Positions 18,008-27,358 of a stretch of DNA of 64,000 bases are shown here, piece after piece. Location of the stretch: contig DASXZJ010000144.1 in assembly GCA_036502025.1 (NCBI GenBank), positions 62,001 to 126,000 of the forward strand, given 5' to 3'. The notes beneath the pieces are model-generated. The model did no database searches, was not told the origin of the DNA, and worked only from the letters and a program-made list of their open reading frames with translations. The translations under genes were made by a program, and so were the position numbers. The stretch's first letter is position 1. Each line of letters begins with the position of its first letter. The stretch is from Bog-473 sp036502025 (GTDB lineage Bacteria; Actinomycetota; Acidimicrobiia; Acidimicrobiales; RAAP-2).

Positions 18008-18348
18008 CCCCATGACCTCCGCCTCAGTGGAACTGAACAGGGCAAGTGTGCCATGCGTTTGACGAACCCGTGACGATCGCGGCACGGGCAAGCGACGCCA
18101 CCCGCCCTGGGTCGGCCGAGCGAGCCGGAAAACGGCGTCCAGGTGGGGCCTTCGACCGTCAGCGCAGCTCCAACGCCCGTTTGGTAGCTTTGCGCCTTAG
18201 GGGACGGTGGGCGGGAGAAGGCAGTGGTGCGCATGGAAAAGGGGTTGGACATGGCCATGATCAACGGCACCTGGTCCGCGCCAATTCCCCGGCTGGTGGC
18301 CCGCTCACATCGTTTGAAACAGCGGCATTCGGGCATATGAGCCCGCAG
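18008..18348. other. Intergenic region upstream of amino-acid transporter
   Basis: About 340 bp without a supportable gene. It must contain the promoter of the transporter operon (minus strand). A 35-codon plus-strand reading frame from ATG 18233, preceded by GGGAGAAGG, is the only hint of coding and is not convincing. No clear palindrome or terminator was found. Confidence 0.4.
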
Positions 18349-18609
18349 CTAGACAGCCAGGATGCACATGTTTGAACGACGCTTGCCGCGACTGACCTTT
18401 CGACCGGTTACCCCGTCGCCGGTCGAAGACCGCAAGAACTCCAGCAACACGGGCGGAGACGCGTCCCGAACCGCAACTGACCGGGTGAGGGTCATCGGAC
18501 CGGACATGGCGTCGCTCACGCTGGTGACCTCGGTGTACATCGGGGTGAACAGCAGGGTGTACCAGTATCGAACCACCGGCTCCTGACCAGCCAGCTGCCC
18601 ATGGGTCAT
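18349..18609 (-). CDS. Hypothetical small protein coupled to SnoaL-like gene
   Basis: An 86-residue reading frame whose ATG (18609-18607) overlaps the stop codon of the SnoaL-like gene as ATGA. It begins MTHGQLAGQEPVVRYWYTLL, has a moderately hydrophobic first half and a very basic C-terminus (GRKVSRGKRRSN). No family was recognised. The overlap is the main evidence for translation, so the call is tentative. Confidence 0.4.
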   Translation of the reverse strand: MTHGQLAGQEPVVRYWYTLLFTPMYTEVTSVSDAMSGPMTLTRSVAVRDASPPVLLEFLRSSTGDGVTGRKVSRGKRRSNMCILAV

Positions 18610-19028
18610 CCACCCAGTTGCGCCAGCAAACTCGACAGGTCCCAGTAATCGCGATGCTCGGTGACCAGGCCGTCGAGGACCTGCCCGACCGAGATGCCTC
18701 TGATCACGAACGGCCGGTTGGTCTCCTTCACTGGCCCGACGGCGCCTGACTGGGTCCCGCGGGTCTCGGTCTCGAAGGCGAAGCACCCATCCCCGATGGC
18801 CAGGTGGCGGGGATGGAATGTGAGATCCGCCGCAAGGGCGTGCGCCTGTGCGGCCATGGCGCGCACACCCTCATGGCCCACGAAGACGGCCGAGGTGGGA
18901 ACGTCCTCGTACCTGATCTCGGGGCTCATGAACGCCAGGAGCCGATCCATCGCCTCGACGTCTTCGCCGCCGGCTCGGCCGTGGAGTACCCAGGCATCGA
19001 CGTAGGCGGCCAACCAGTCCAGATCCAC
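18606..19028 (-). CDS. SnoaL-like / NTF2-fold protein
   Basis: A 140-residue protein with the alpha+beta cone pattern of SnoaL-like polyketide cyclases and limonene-epoxide-hydrolase-like proteins: AYVDAWVLHGRAGGEDVEAM, the strand FMSPEIRYEDVPTSAVFVGH, then FHPRHLAIGDGCFAFETETR and a closing HRDYWDLSSLLAQLG. The GTG start is preceded by AAGGAGG at 5 nt. The family covers small-molecule isomerases, hydrolases and binding proteins; activity is not predictable. Confidence 0.75.
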   Translation of the reverse strand: MDLDWLAAYVDAWVLHGRAGGEDVEAMDRLLAFMSPEIRYEDVPTSAVFVGHEGVRAMAAQAHALAADLTFHPRHLAIGDGCFAFETETRGTQSGAVGPVKETNRPFVIRGISVGQVLDGLVTEHRDYWDLSSLLAQLGG

Positions 19029-19133
19029 GAGTGCCTCCTTAGGCTCGGGGCTGTGTCGTCACGATAGCCAGGAGGGCACCCGCCCGTTGCCGCCCCACGT
19101 AGCCCGGCTCAGGCAGCGTGCTATGCCTGGCCG

Positions 19134-20771
19134 ATGACTTTTCCCTTGGCTCCCTTCGGCCCCCGCGCGGGCCTACGAGGCATGGTCAACGCGGCCGACC
19201 AGCTGGCCTCGAGCGCAGGCCTCGCCGCCCTCGAGCAAGGCGGGACGGCCGCCGACGGCGCGGTCGCCGCCGCCGCAGTCATGGCGGTCACCAGCCCCCA
19301 CCTCTGCGGGATGGGCGGTGACCTCCTGGCCATGGTCTCGGCTCCCGGGGCCGATCCCGTGGCGCTGCTCGCCGTCGGCCGCGCGGGTTCGGGTGTGGAC
19401 GCCGGCCGCATGCGCCGGGAAGGGCTCTCGGTCATGCCGCTCCGGGGCGACATCCGCAGCGTCCCGGTGCCCGGAGCCGTCGACGGATGGCTGGCGCTCC
19501 ACGAGCGCTTCGGTCGACTGCCACTCGGTACCATCTTCGGACCGGCAATCGAGCTGGCTGAACACGGCTTCGCCGCGTCGATCCTGCTGTCGCTGGCCAG
19601 TCATCTGGTCTACGAGGTGCCCGGAGCCGAAGAGTTGTGCCCCCGTGGCCCGCTGCAACCAGGCGAGCGGGTCAGGCTTCCGGGGATTGCCCGAGCCCTG
19701 CGCGCCGTCGTGAGCGATGGGCGCGAAGGCTTCTACGGCGGGGAGTTCGGGCGCGCCCTGCTCGAGTTGGGCAACGGCGTGTTCGCTCCCGAGGATTTGG
19801 CCCGACCGGCTACGGACTGGTGCGAGCCTCTACGGCTTCGGGTCTGGGAGCACGATCTCTGGACCGTTCCGCCACCGTCACAGGGATACCTCACCCTGGC
19901 CAGCGCGTGGATCGCCGAGCACGTGGGCCTCGGCGTTGATCCGTCGGAAGCGCTGTGGGCGCATCTCGTTGTCGAAGCGTCCCGCGCCGCCGGGTTCGAC
20001 CGTCCGGGGGTCCTCTACGACGGGGCCGACGGGATGACACTCTTGGACCAGGAGCGTCTGCTGAAGGCGACGGAGCGGATCGGGGTCGAGCGGGCCGCGG
20101 CTCCGGACGTCACGACACCATCGGGCCACACGGTCCCCACCACCATCCCCCGCCTCGGCGACGGCGACACGACCCACCTGTGCGCAGTCGACGCGGAGGG
20201 ACTTGGCATCTCGTTGACGCAGTCGAACGCCCTCGACTTCGGCTCACACCTCGTCGCCGGTTCGACGGGGATCTTCCTGCACAACCGCGGGGTTGGCTTC
20301 TCGCTCGAGGACCGCCACCGCGCGGAGTTAACGCCGGGACGCCGGCCCCCGCACACCCTGTCCCCCATGCTGGCTACCGGGTCAGATCGGTCACTCACCC
20401 ATCTGGTCGGGGCCATGGGCGGCGACGCCCAGCCGCAGGTCATCCTGCAACTGCTGGCCCGCATGCTGCGGGGCGGGCAGGATCCCGCCACGGCGGTGGT
20501 GGGCGCTCGCCTGGCCCTCGATGCCCCGTCGGCCGGCCCGTTTCGCCTGTGGTGGAGTGACGACCTCGCCGTGCAGGTCGAATCGCACGCACCAGAGGAG
20601 TGGGCTGCCGGCCTGGCCGCCCGGGGGCACCGGGTGCGGCTCATCCGCGATTTCGATCCGACGGCAGTGGGGTGCGCCCAGATCATCTCCGTGGTCGGCC
20701 ACGAGGACGGGCGCCGCTATGTCGGTGCGGCCGACCCACGCAGCCCCGACGGCTCTACCTCCTATCGTTAG
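19134..20771 (+). CDS. Gamma-glutamyltransferase family protein
   Basis: A 545-residue GGT-like Ntn-hydrolase. The N-terminal half has GMVNAADQLASSAGLAALEQ and LCGMGGDLLAM. The autoprocessing site and nucleophile are in DTTHLCAVDAEGLGIS, with Thr346 the predicted new N-terminus of the small subunit, followed by LTQSNALDFGS and RRPPHTLSPMLA. No signal peptide is evident, unlike the periplasmic E. coli enzyme, so a cytosolic acylase or glutathione/mycothiol-related hydrolase of the same family is possible. A hairpin that could end transcription follows at 20799-20828. Confidence 0.87.
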   Translation: MTFPLAPFGPRAGLRGMVNAADQLASSAGLAALEQGGTAADGAVAAAAVMAVTSPHLCGMGGDLLAMVSAPGADPVALLAVGRAGSGVDAGRMRREGLSVMPLRGDIRSVPVPGAVDGWLALHERFGRLPLGTIFGPAIELAEHGFAASILLSLASHLVYEVPGAEELCPRGPLQPGERVRLPGIARALRAVVSDGREGFYGGEFGRALLELGNGVFAPEDLARPATDWCEPLRLRVWEHDLWTVPPPSQGYLTLASAWIAEHVGLGVDPSEALWAHLVVEASRAAGFDRPGVLYDGADGMTLLDQERLLKATERIGVERAAAPDVTTPSGHTVPTTIPRLGDGDTTHLCAVDAEGLGISLTQSNALDFGSHLVAGSTGIFLHNRGVGFSLEDRHRAELTPGRRPPHTLSPMLATGSDRSLTHLVGAMGGDAQPQVILQLLARMLRGGQDPATAVVGARLALDAPSAGPFRLWWSDDLAVQVESHAPEEWAAGLAARGHRVRLIRDFDPTAVGCAQIISVVGHEDGRRYVGAADPRSPDGSTSYR

Positions 20772-20798
20772 AAAGCAGCGCCTGGCCCTCCGGTGGTG

Positions 20799-20828
20799 CC
20801 CAGGCCAGGCAGCCAGGACCGGCCTGGG
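20799..20828 (+). terminator. Hairpin downstream of gamma-glutamyltransferase
   Basis: CCCAGGCC pairs perfectly with GGCCTGGG across a 14-nt loop, 28 bp after the stop codon. No T tract follows, which is common in high-GC actinobacteria. Moderate support only. Confidence 0.4.
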
Positions 20829-20989
20829 GGTGCGATGCAACACATTTCTGGTCCGGCAACCGCAAGCATGTCGGCTCTGCCGTATTCCCTTGGTGGCTGC
20901 GTCCTCAAAGGGGCGCTGGTGGGAATGCGCTTGACCCTGAGCGTGGCGGCTCCTGCTGAATTTCGGTTGCTGGTTGATGACAATGCAGC

Positions 20990-21010
20990 CCGGCGGCTTC
21001 GTACCGCCGG
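20990..21010. promoter_or_regulatory. Perfect hairpin in leader of the giant surface protein gene
   Basis: CCGGCGG and CCGCCGG pair perfectly over a 7-nt loop, 13 bp before the GGGGAGG ribosome-binding site of the gene at 21034. It could shield or stabilise the leader or act as a protein-binding site. No riboswitch class was recognised. Confidence 0.3.
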
Positions 21011-21033
21011 TTGCACTATTTAGGGGAGGCTTC

Positions 21034-24000
21034 ATGCGCTCGACAAGGCGGGGTCGTATCGGCATGGTCGCGAGGGCTTCACTGGCCCTCGGAGTGTCCG
21101 GAGCGTTGGCGGGATCCTTCCTCGTGGCCTTCGCCGGGACGGCGTACGCCACTGGAACGACATGGTTCGTAGCGACAACGGGAACCGACACGACAACGTG
21201 TACGACGGCAGCTGCGCCGTGCAAAACGATCACCCAGGCGCTCACCAACGCCAAGGAAGGTGACACGATCAGCGTGGGGACGGGAACGTTCACCAAGCCG
21301 CTGCTCATCACCAAGGGCGTCACCATTCAGGGGGCCGGCCAAAGCTCAACTTTCATCGATGGCGGAGAAACAACTCCCACCGCGTCGAGTGTGTCGGCCA
21401 TGGACGTCGACCTTCCCAATGGCGACGCCAACGTGCTGACTGTCAGCGGCGTCACCATCCAGCACGGGATCAGCACTTTCGGGGGCGGGATCGAGTTACT
21501 TGCCGGCAACATGATCGTCAACAATTCGACCATTACGAACAACGAAGCGGGAGGCATCGCCAAGTCAATCGGCGGTGCCGGAATCGGCGAGCTTGGAACC
21601 ATCCTCGGAACGACGCAACAGTTGACGCTGAACAACGACACGATCTCAAACAACAAAACGGTTGTCTTCACCGGACTAACCATCGATGGCGGAGGTCTCT
21701 ACCTTGCGGGGCCGGCATCCATCGCCGGTTCGACCATCACTGGGAACTCCACGGCAGGCTCGGCTTACGGCGGCGGGATCTTCATGGCCAAGCTTGTCGC
21801 CACCGACTCGGCGGTCGTGTCACTCACAGATTCGACGGTCAACGGGAACTCCTCGGTTGTTGGCGGAGGAATCTGCAATTACAGCGGGGGCCAACTCACG
21901 CTGATCGGTGATTCGAACGGGACCAGCTCGGTCTCCTCAAATACCGGAACCGACGGCGCCGGCATCTACGACGTGGGTTCAGCCACGATCACCAATACGG
22001 CAATCTCTTCGGACGTCGCCTCATTCGAAGGCGGAGGCTTCTTCGAGACTCAGGCCGTTGCCGCCGATGCTCCAGTCATCACGGCAACCGGCGTCACCCT
22101 GGCATCCAACAAGGCGCTCATCGCCGGCGGTGGAGTGGTGAACGCCGCCTCCGTCTTCACCATGAACGGTGGCTCAATTGCGGGCAGTGCCGCCGTCGAC
22201 GGAGCGGGCCTTTACGTGGCCGGCGGTGGAACGGCTTCACTCATCGGCGCGACCGTCTCGAACAACATCGCCAACGGCGGCTCGACCGCCAATGGAGGGT
22301 TGGGTGGCGGAATCTTCAACGCCGGCGCTCTCAGCGTCACCGGTCACTCGATCCTCACCGCCAACCAAGCCATCGCGTCGTCTGCCGCGTCGACTCTTAC
22401 CGGTTGGGGCGGCGGTGTCTTCGATGGACCGGCCGCCGCCGGCAACGCGCCTACCTTCACCCTGACCAACAGCACGGTGAGTGGAGGTTCCTTGGTCTCC
22501 GGTACCAATGCAGCCGTTGGGGGTGGCCTTGCGGTCACCGGCAACGTGCTGGGGTCGGTTGCACCCGGGTTCAGTGCCACGGCAGCTACCTTCACCGGCT
22601 CGGGAGACACCATTTCCGGCAACACCGCCATTGACGGCGGGGGGGCCTACGTGGGCGGTACGGCATCTTTCGCCGGGTCTACGTTCTCCGGCAATGCCGC
22701 CTCGGGATCGACTCTCTCTCTGGGAGGAGGCCTGTTCGTCGGCAAGGACGTGGCGAGTGACCCTGCATCGGCCGTGGTCGATTCGACATCATTCAGCCAG
22801 AACTCCGGTGTGCTCGGCGGCGGTGCGGCGGTCAACTCGTCCTCCACGCTCACCATCAAGAACGCCAGCGTCTTCAACCAGAACTCGGCCACCAACAGCG
22901 GCGGCGGCCTCTATCTGGGCGGGAATGCCACCATCGCCGATTCCACCTTGGAGAACGGGACGGCTGCGGAGTTCGGCGGCGCCATTTTCGACGGATCCGT
23001 TGTGGCCGCCGACACACCCGTTCTCACTGGGACCAACGTGACCATGACTGGGAACTCCACGCCCTTCGAGGGCGGTGCGGTGACGGTGGCGGCCAAAGCC
23101 ACTCTGAACCTGAGCGGAGGGTCGCTGGACAACAACACCAGCGTGGCCGGTGGTGGCCTGCTCATCGCAGCCGGCGGCAAGTCACAAATCACAGGGACTG
23201 ATATCTCGGGCAACACGGCCAACGGCAGCGACGGCGGGGCCGTTGACAACGGTGGTGCGCTCACCATCGTCGGTAGTGAAATCGTGGGCAACAAGGCGAT
23301 CCCTGCCTCTGGATCACCCACAACCACAGGATTCGGCGGCGCCATCTACAGCGGATCGGGTGCGGCCTCGACGGCAGTCACGTTGACCCTGGCGAGCGAC
23401 ACGATTTCGGACAACACCGCCAACGCTGCCGGCGCGCTTCTCACGATCTCGACAGGGTCGGGCGATACCAACACCACGTCGATCACCAATTCCACCGTCA
23501 CCGGGAACATCGCAGGTCCAAGCTTCGGAGCCATCGATGCCTTCGATCCCGTGACGATCACCTCGAGCACCATCAACGGCAATACCGCGCCTGCAGGTCA
23601 CAGCGCCGGCTTGTTCGTTGAGGTCGCCGGTGCCATCAGCGTCGCCGGGAGCGATGTGACCGGGAACAACGCCGGGGCAAACTGCTCTTCGCCCGTGGTG
23701 GACGGTGGATACAACCTCACCGACAGCGCCGATGCCAGTTGCGGCTTCACCTCGGCCAAGCACGACATCTCGGCGAACCCCCAGCTTGGAGCGCTCGCTT
23801 CGAATGGCGGACCGACCATGACCGAGTTGCCCGCACCGACGAGTCCCCTCATCAATCAAATCCCCGTGAACAGTTCCACCGGCCTGAACGACGCCGTAAG
23901 CGGTAGCCCGGTAGTCCTCTGCGCCACCGGAGCGACCGACCAACGGGGTACCGCACGACCCGAGGGTGCCACCTGCGACATTGGCTCAGTTGAAGTGGGC

Positions 24001-25119
24001 GTCTCGCCACCGACGGTGAGTGGGCCATTGGCGGCAACCTTCCTGGTCGGGGTGGCGGGGATTCCGCAGATATTCACCACAACCGGTACGTCGACCGCGC
24101 AACTTTCCGAAAGTGGCTCGCTACCCAGTGGGGTGACCTTCCAAGACAACAACGACGGGACCGCAACGCTGGCGGGTAAGCCAGCCAACGGAACCACGGG
24201 CACATTCCCCATCACCATCACGGCCGCCAACGGCACGGCGCCGAACGCCACCCTCTCGTTCGTGCTCACCGTGGATCAGGCGGCCGCTCTCTCGGGCCCG
24301 TCCGGTGACACCTTCACGGTGAACACGGCAGGTTCTGACAGTTTTGTGGCCACGGGGACTCCCATTCCCGCCGTGAGTGAGTCCGGAACCCTCCCGAACG
24401 GGGTGACCTTCTCGGACAACGGGCATGGGACGGGGACCTTGGCCGGGACGCCGGCCGTGGGCACACAGGGCACGTACGCCGTGGTGATTACGGCCCACAA
24501 CGGTGAGGGTGCCGATGCGACACTCAACTTCACGCTCACCGTGTTGCCCCCGGTCACCATCACCACCACCTCTCTGCCCAGTGGCACGGTGGGTACCGCC
24601 TACGCGACGACCCACCTGGCCGCGGGCAACGGTGTGGCCCCCTACACGTGGAGCTTGGCCTCCGGATCGCTTCCGGCCGGCCTGACGCTGGCCAACAACG
24701 GCACCATCAGCGGCACACCGAACGGACCGGCGGGAACCTCAAGCTTCGTAATCAGGGTGACCGATTCGGCCACGCCGTCCGGCACCGCGACCCAGGCGCT
24801 CTCAATCACAGTTGCGAAGGGAACGACCTCCCTGGCGGTCAGCCCCCTCCTCCTCGGCCCGCCGTTGGTGCTCACTATTGGCTCGGCATCAGCCATTCTC
24901 ACTGGTGGGAGTCCCCTGGCGGGGATCGCTGGTCAGACCGTGACGTTCAAGGCGGGATCGACCACGCTGTGCACCGGAGTGACGGGGGCCAATGGAGCAG
25001 TCACCTGCAACTTCACGGTGAACGGCTTGCTGGTCGCCGTTCTGAGCAACGGAGTCACGGCCACGTATGCCGGTTCCTCCAGCTGGCTACCTTCGAGCGG
25101 GTCTGCCGGGCTCCTCTAG
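21034..25119 (+). CDS. Giant secreted beta-helix / Ig-like surface protein
   Basis: A 1361-residue exported protein. Residues 1-40 form a signal peptide (basic RSTRRGR, hydrophobic SLALGVSGALAGSFLVAF, AYA cleavage). Residues about 45-115 are the lead strand of a right-handed beta-helix (DTISVGTGTF, ITKGVTIQGAG). Residues 130-900 are many degenerate repeats of the type TISGNTA...GGG, resembling Pmp/adhesin helices. Around 900-985 is a choice-of-anchor Q-like segment ending ATCDIGSVEV. Residues 990-1260 hold putative Ig (He_PIG-like) repeats with LPSGVTFQDNNDGTATLAG, and a last Ig-like module follows. No sortase motif or C-terminal helix is evident. Probable adhesin or matrix protein. RBS GGGGAGG fixes the start. 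Confidence 0.85.
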   Translation: MRSTRRGRIGMVARASLALGVSGALAGSFLVAFAGTAYATGTTWFVATTGTDTTTCTTAAAPCKTITQALTNAKEGDTISVGTGTFTKPLLITKGVTIQGAGQSSTFIDGGETTPTASSVSAMDVDLPNGDANVLTVSGVTIQHGISTFGGGIELLAGNMIVNNSTITNNEAGGIAKSIGGAGIGELGTILGTTQQLTLNNDTISNNKTVVFTGLTIDGGGLYLAGPASIAGSTITGNSTAGSAYGGGIFMAKLVATDSAVVSLTDSTVNGNSSVVGGGICNYSGGQLTLIGDSNGTSSVSSNTGTDGAGIYDVGSATITNTAISSDVASFEGGGFFETQAVAADAPVITATGVTLASNKALIAGGGVVNAASVFTMNGGSIAGSAAVDGAGLYVAGGGTASLIGATVSNNIANGGSTANGGLGGGIFNAGALSVTGHSILTANQAIASSAASTLTGWGGGVFDGPAAAGNAPTFTLTNSTVSGGSLVSGTNAAVGGGLAVTGNVLGSVAPGFSATAATFTGSGDTISGNTAIDGGGAYVGGTASFAGSTFSGNAASGSTLSLGGGLFVGKDVASDPASAVVDSTSFSQNSGVLGGGAAVNSSSTLTIKNASVFNQNSATNSGGGLYLGGNATIADSTLENGTAAEFGGAIFDGSVVAADTPVLTGTNVTMTGNSTPFEGGAVTVAAKATLNLSGGSLDNNTSVAGGGLLIAAGGKSQITGTDISGNTANGSDGGAVDNGGALTIVGSEIVGNKAIPASGSPTTTGFGGAIYSGSGAASTAVTLTLASDTISDNTANAAGALLTISTGSGDTNTTSITNSTVTGNIAGPSFGAIDAFDPVTITSSTINGNTAPAGHSAGLFVEVAGAISVAGSDVTGNNAGANCSSPVVDGGYNLTDSADASCGFTSAKHDISANPQLGALASNGGPTMTELPAPTSPLINQIPVNSSTGLNDAVSGSPVVLCATGATDQRGTARPEGATCDIGSVEVGVSPPTVSGPLAATFLVGVAGIPQIFTTTGTSTAQLSESGSLPSGVTFQDNNDGTATLAGKPANGTTGTFPITITAANGTAPNATLSFVLTVDQAAALSGPSGDTFTVNTAGSDSFVATGTPIPAVSESGTLPNGVTFSDNGHGTGTLAGTPAVGTQGTYAVVITAHNGEGADATLNFTLTVLPPVTITTTSLPSGTVGTAYATTHLAAGNGVAPYTWSLASGSLPAGLTLANNGTISGTPNGPAGTSSFVIRVTDSATPSGTATQALSITVAKGTTSLAVSPLLLGPPLVLTIGSASAILTGGSPLAGIAGQTVTFKAGSTTLCTGVTGANGAVTCNFTVNGLLVAVLSNGVTATYAGSSSWLPSSGSAGLL

Positions 25120-25123
25120 GAGA

Positions 25124-25171
25124 CCACCATCTCGTGGTGGGGGTGCATCGGAATCGAAATCCGGTGCACCC
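25124..25171. terminator. Tandem hairpins between convergent genes
   Basis: Two consecutive hairpins lie between the surface protein gene and the convergent MFS gene. CCACCA/TGGTGG has a 5-nt loop (25124-25140). A 12-bp stem follows (GGGTGCATCGGA with TCCGGTGCACCC, 25141-25171, one G-T pair). Likely a bidirectional terminator. Confidence 0.65.
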
Positions 25172-25215
25172 CAGCAACACTTAGCTCCGGCCGAACGAAT
25201 AGACGTGACGCGGCC

Positions 25216-26706
25216 TCAGACGGCGTGCGCCTCGAACTCCCGCCGCTCGTCAGAGGACAACTCGTTCTCCTCCATCAGGACCTTGGAACCCCGCAGCAGC
25301 AACGGTGCCACGATGACCCCGACCACCACGCAACCGGCACCGATGACAAAGGCCAGCTGGTATCCGCTCGTGAGCGCGGCCTGCACACGGTGTCCGGTCG
25401 TCACGAGGGCGTTGGTCCGATTGGTCGCAAGGGTGCTCAGCACGGCCAGCCCGACGGCCGCCGCCATCTGCTGGGAGACGTTGACGATCCCCGAGCCCAG
25501 ACCGGCGTCGTCCTTCGGTACTTCTGCCATGGCGATGGTCAGTAGGGGCACGAACGCCGTTCCCGCCCCGAGACCAACCAGGAAGAAGGACGGGAACACG
25601 TCCGTCAGATAGTGCGCGTGCTCTCCGGCATGGGCCAGGAGAAGGAGCCCCACCGTCATGGAGACCATGCCGGGCACCAGCACCTGCATGGAGCCGAAAC
25701 GCTCGACGAGCCGAGCGGTGATACCGGTGGAGAGGGTCGCCACCACCAGGGTGACCGGGAGAAACGCCAGTCCGGTTTTCAAGGGGTCGTAGTGCAGTAC
25801 GTGCTCGAGGTAGAGGGCCCCGAGGAAGAAGGTCGAGAACATTCCCGTGGCCAGGAACCCGCGAATCACACTGGTGCCCATCAGACTCCGCAAGCGGAGG
25901 ATCCGCAGCGGGACGATGGGGTTCTTGAGCCGCCCTTCCAGGATGACGAACGCCGCCAGCATGACCGCAGTGGCACCCACGAACCCAAGAGTGTGGACGG
26001 ACAACCAGCCGTACTGGGTCGCTGTCACGATGGCGTAGATACCAACCATCAATGCGGTCGTGACCAATATCGATCCGGCGATATCCACCCCGTTCCGGAT
26101 CCCGAGGCCCACGTTCTCCTCAATCAACGCTCGCCCCAGCACGAACGTCACGACCCCAATAGGCAGATTGATGAAGAAGATCCAGTGCCAATTGATGGTC
26201 TGCGAAATGATGCCGCCCACGACCAGTCCGACCGCGCCTCCACCAACGGCAACGAAGATGTAGGCGCTCATCGCCCGGGCCCTTTCGGCCTTCTTCGGGA
26301 ACTCTGTGATGATGATGGCCAGGATCACCGAGGCCGACAGCGCGCCCCCGGCACCCTGCACAAAGCGCCCGGCGATGAGCATGGCTTGGCTGGTGGCGAA
26401 GCCGCACACCGCTGACGACGCCGTGAAGAGCGCCACCCCACCGAGGAACACCCGCTTGCGACCAATGAGGTCGCCCAGCCGCCCGGCCATCAGAAGGAGG
26501 CTGCCGAACGTGATCAGGTACGCGTCGATGACCCATGTGAGATTGGCCTGGCTGAAGTGGAGATCCCGCTGGATCGACGGCAAGGCGACGTTCACGATCG
26601 AACCGTCGAGAGCGTTCATCAGCATGGCCAGGCACACCACGATGAGCGCGATCCACCGGCGCCGATCATTTCCCTCGACCGACCGGGTCAGTGTCGTTGC
26701 GTCCAT
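25216..26706 (-). CDS. MFS drug exporter, DHA2 (EmrB/QacA) type
   Basis: A 496-residue, 14-helix transporter. It has motif D1-like LDGSIVNVALPSIQRDL in the first helix, motif A GRLGDLIGRKRVF in the loop between helices 2 and 3, and the antiporter motif C region in helix 5 around AVGGGAVGLVVGG. It is probably a proton-coupled multidrug exporter. Divergent MarR at 26826 and the 9-bp-arm palindrome between them (26791-26813) suggest inducible repression. ATG 26706 follows a weak GAG, and longer readings run into the operator. Confidence 0.9.
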   Translation of the reverse strand: MDATTLTRSVEGNDRRRWIALIVVCLAMLMNALDGSIVNVALPSIQRDLHFSQANLTWVIDAYLITFGSLLLMAGRLGDLIGRKRVFLGGVALFTASSAVCGFATSQAMLIAGRFVQGAGGALSASVILAIIITEFPKKAERARAMSAYIFVAVGGGAVGLVVGGIISQTINWHWIFFINLPIGVVTFVLGRALIEENVGLGIRNGVDIAGSILVTTALMVGIYAIVTATQYGWLSVHTLGFVGATAVMLAAFVILEGRLKNPIVPLRILRLRSLMGTSVIRGFLATGMFSTFFLGALYLEHVLHYDPLKTGLAFLPVTLVVATLSTGITARLVERFGSMQVLVPGMVSMTVGLLLLAHAGEHAHYLTDVFPSFFLVGLGAGTAFVPLLTIAMAEVPKDDAGLGSGIVNVSQQMAAAVGLAVLSTLATNRTNALVTTGHRVQAALTSGYQLAFVIGAGCVVVGVIVAPLLLRGSKVLMEENELSSDERREFEAHAV

Positions 26707-26790
26707 GTTCTCGATCCCGGGACGGCGCTGGGCGTCCGAATTCGGGCCACGGAGCCTGGTGCCATGGCATGAATACATACTTGATTCTGG

Positions 26791-26813
26791 ATATTCACTA
26801 GTCCAGTGAATAT
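26791..26813. promoter_or_regulatory. MarR-type operator between MFS exporter and marR
   Basis: ATATTCACT-AGTCC-AGTGAATAT is a perfect inverted repeat with 9-bp arms and a 5-nt spacer in the divergent promoter region. A TATAAC -10 candidate (26813-26818) lies about 8 bp before the marR ATG at 26826, so binding here would block both promoters. The marR transcript may be leaderless. Confidence 0.65.
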
Positions 26814-26825
26814 ATAACACCTGGG

Positions 26826-27308
26826 ATGATCCCGAATTCATGTAATATCGCAGCCACGATGCCGACCGAAACCGCCACCGGATCGATCGTCTTGCTGACC
26901 CGTCTGGCCCGGGTCGTCTATCGACGCAGCACGGTCGACCTGGTGGGCATGGGCCTCAAGGAGCTGGCGGCGCTGGCGTTCCTCCGCGACCACGAGCAAT
27001 CGTCCCAGCAAGGCCTGAGCGACGCCCTCTGTATCGACGCCAACAACTGCGTGCTGCTCTTGAACGAGCTGGAGAACTTGGACTACGTGGAACGACGCCG
27101 AGACCCGCAGGACCGGCGACGCCATCTCGTCAAGGTCACCGCGGCCGGACTCGACGCGCTCGAGCGCGCCGAGCTGGCGCAGGGCAGCGTAGAGGACGAG
27201 GTCCTGGGCTCACTCACGACGGCGGAGCGATCGACACTGCAACGGCTCTTGAGCCGCGCCCTCGAGGGTCAAGGCTCCGGCTTCGCCACCTCATCGCCGT
27301 CGCGCTAG
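26826..27308 (+). CDS. MarR family regulator (controls divergent MFS exporter)
   Basis: A 160-residue winged-helix regulator. It has the helix pair KELAALAFLRDHEQSSQQGL, recognition helix DALCIDANNCVLLLNELENL, and the wing DYVERRRDPQDRRRHLVKVT, where the DxRxR motif is typical of MarR. It likely represses the divergent DHA2 exporter and itself through the palindrome at 26791-26813. No ribosome-binding site precedes ATG 26826, consistent with leaderless translation; ATG 26859 is an alternative start. Confidence 0.87.
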   Translation: MIPNSCNIAATMPTETATGSIVLLTRLARVVYRRSTVDLVGMGLKELAALAFLRDHEQSSQQGLSDALCIDANNCVLLLNELENLDYVERRRDPQDRRRHLVKVTAAGLDALERAELAQGSVEDEVLGSLTTAERSTLQRLLSRALEGQGSGFATSSPSR

Positions 27309-27358
27309 CCGTCCCGCCACACCATCCCCCTCCGGCCATACATCCACCGCATGCCCAA

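Noticed and set aside
18224..18340. Short plus-strand frame MEKGLDMAMINGTWSAPIPR with GGGAGAAGG upstream
   Set aside because: Only about 35 codons, with no recognisable feature and no coupled neighbour. Not enough to call a gene.
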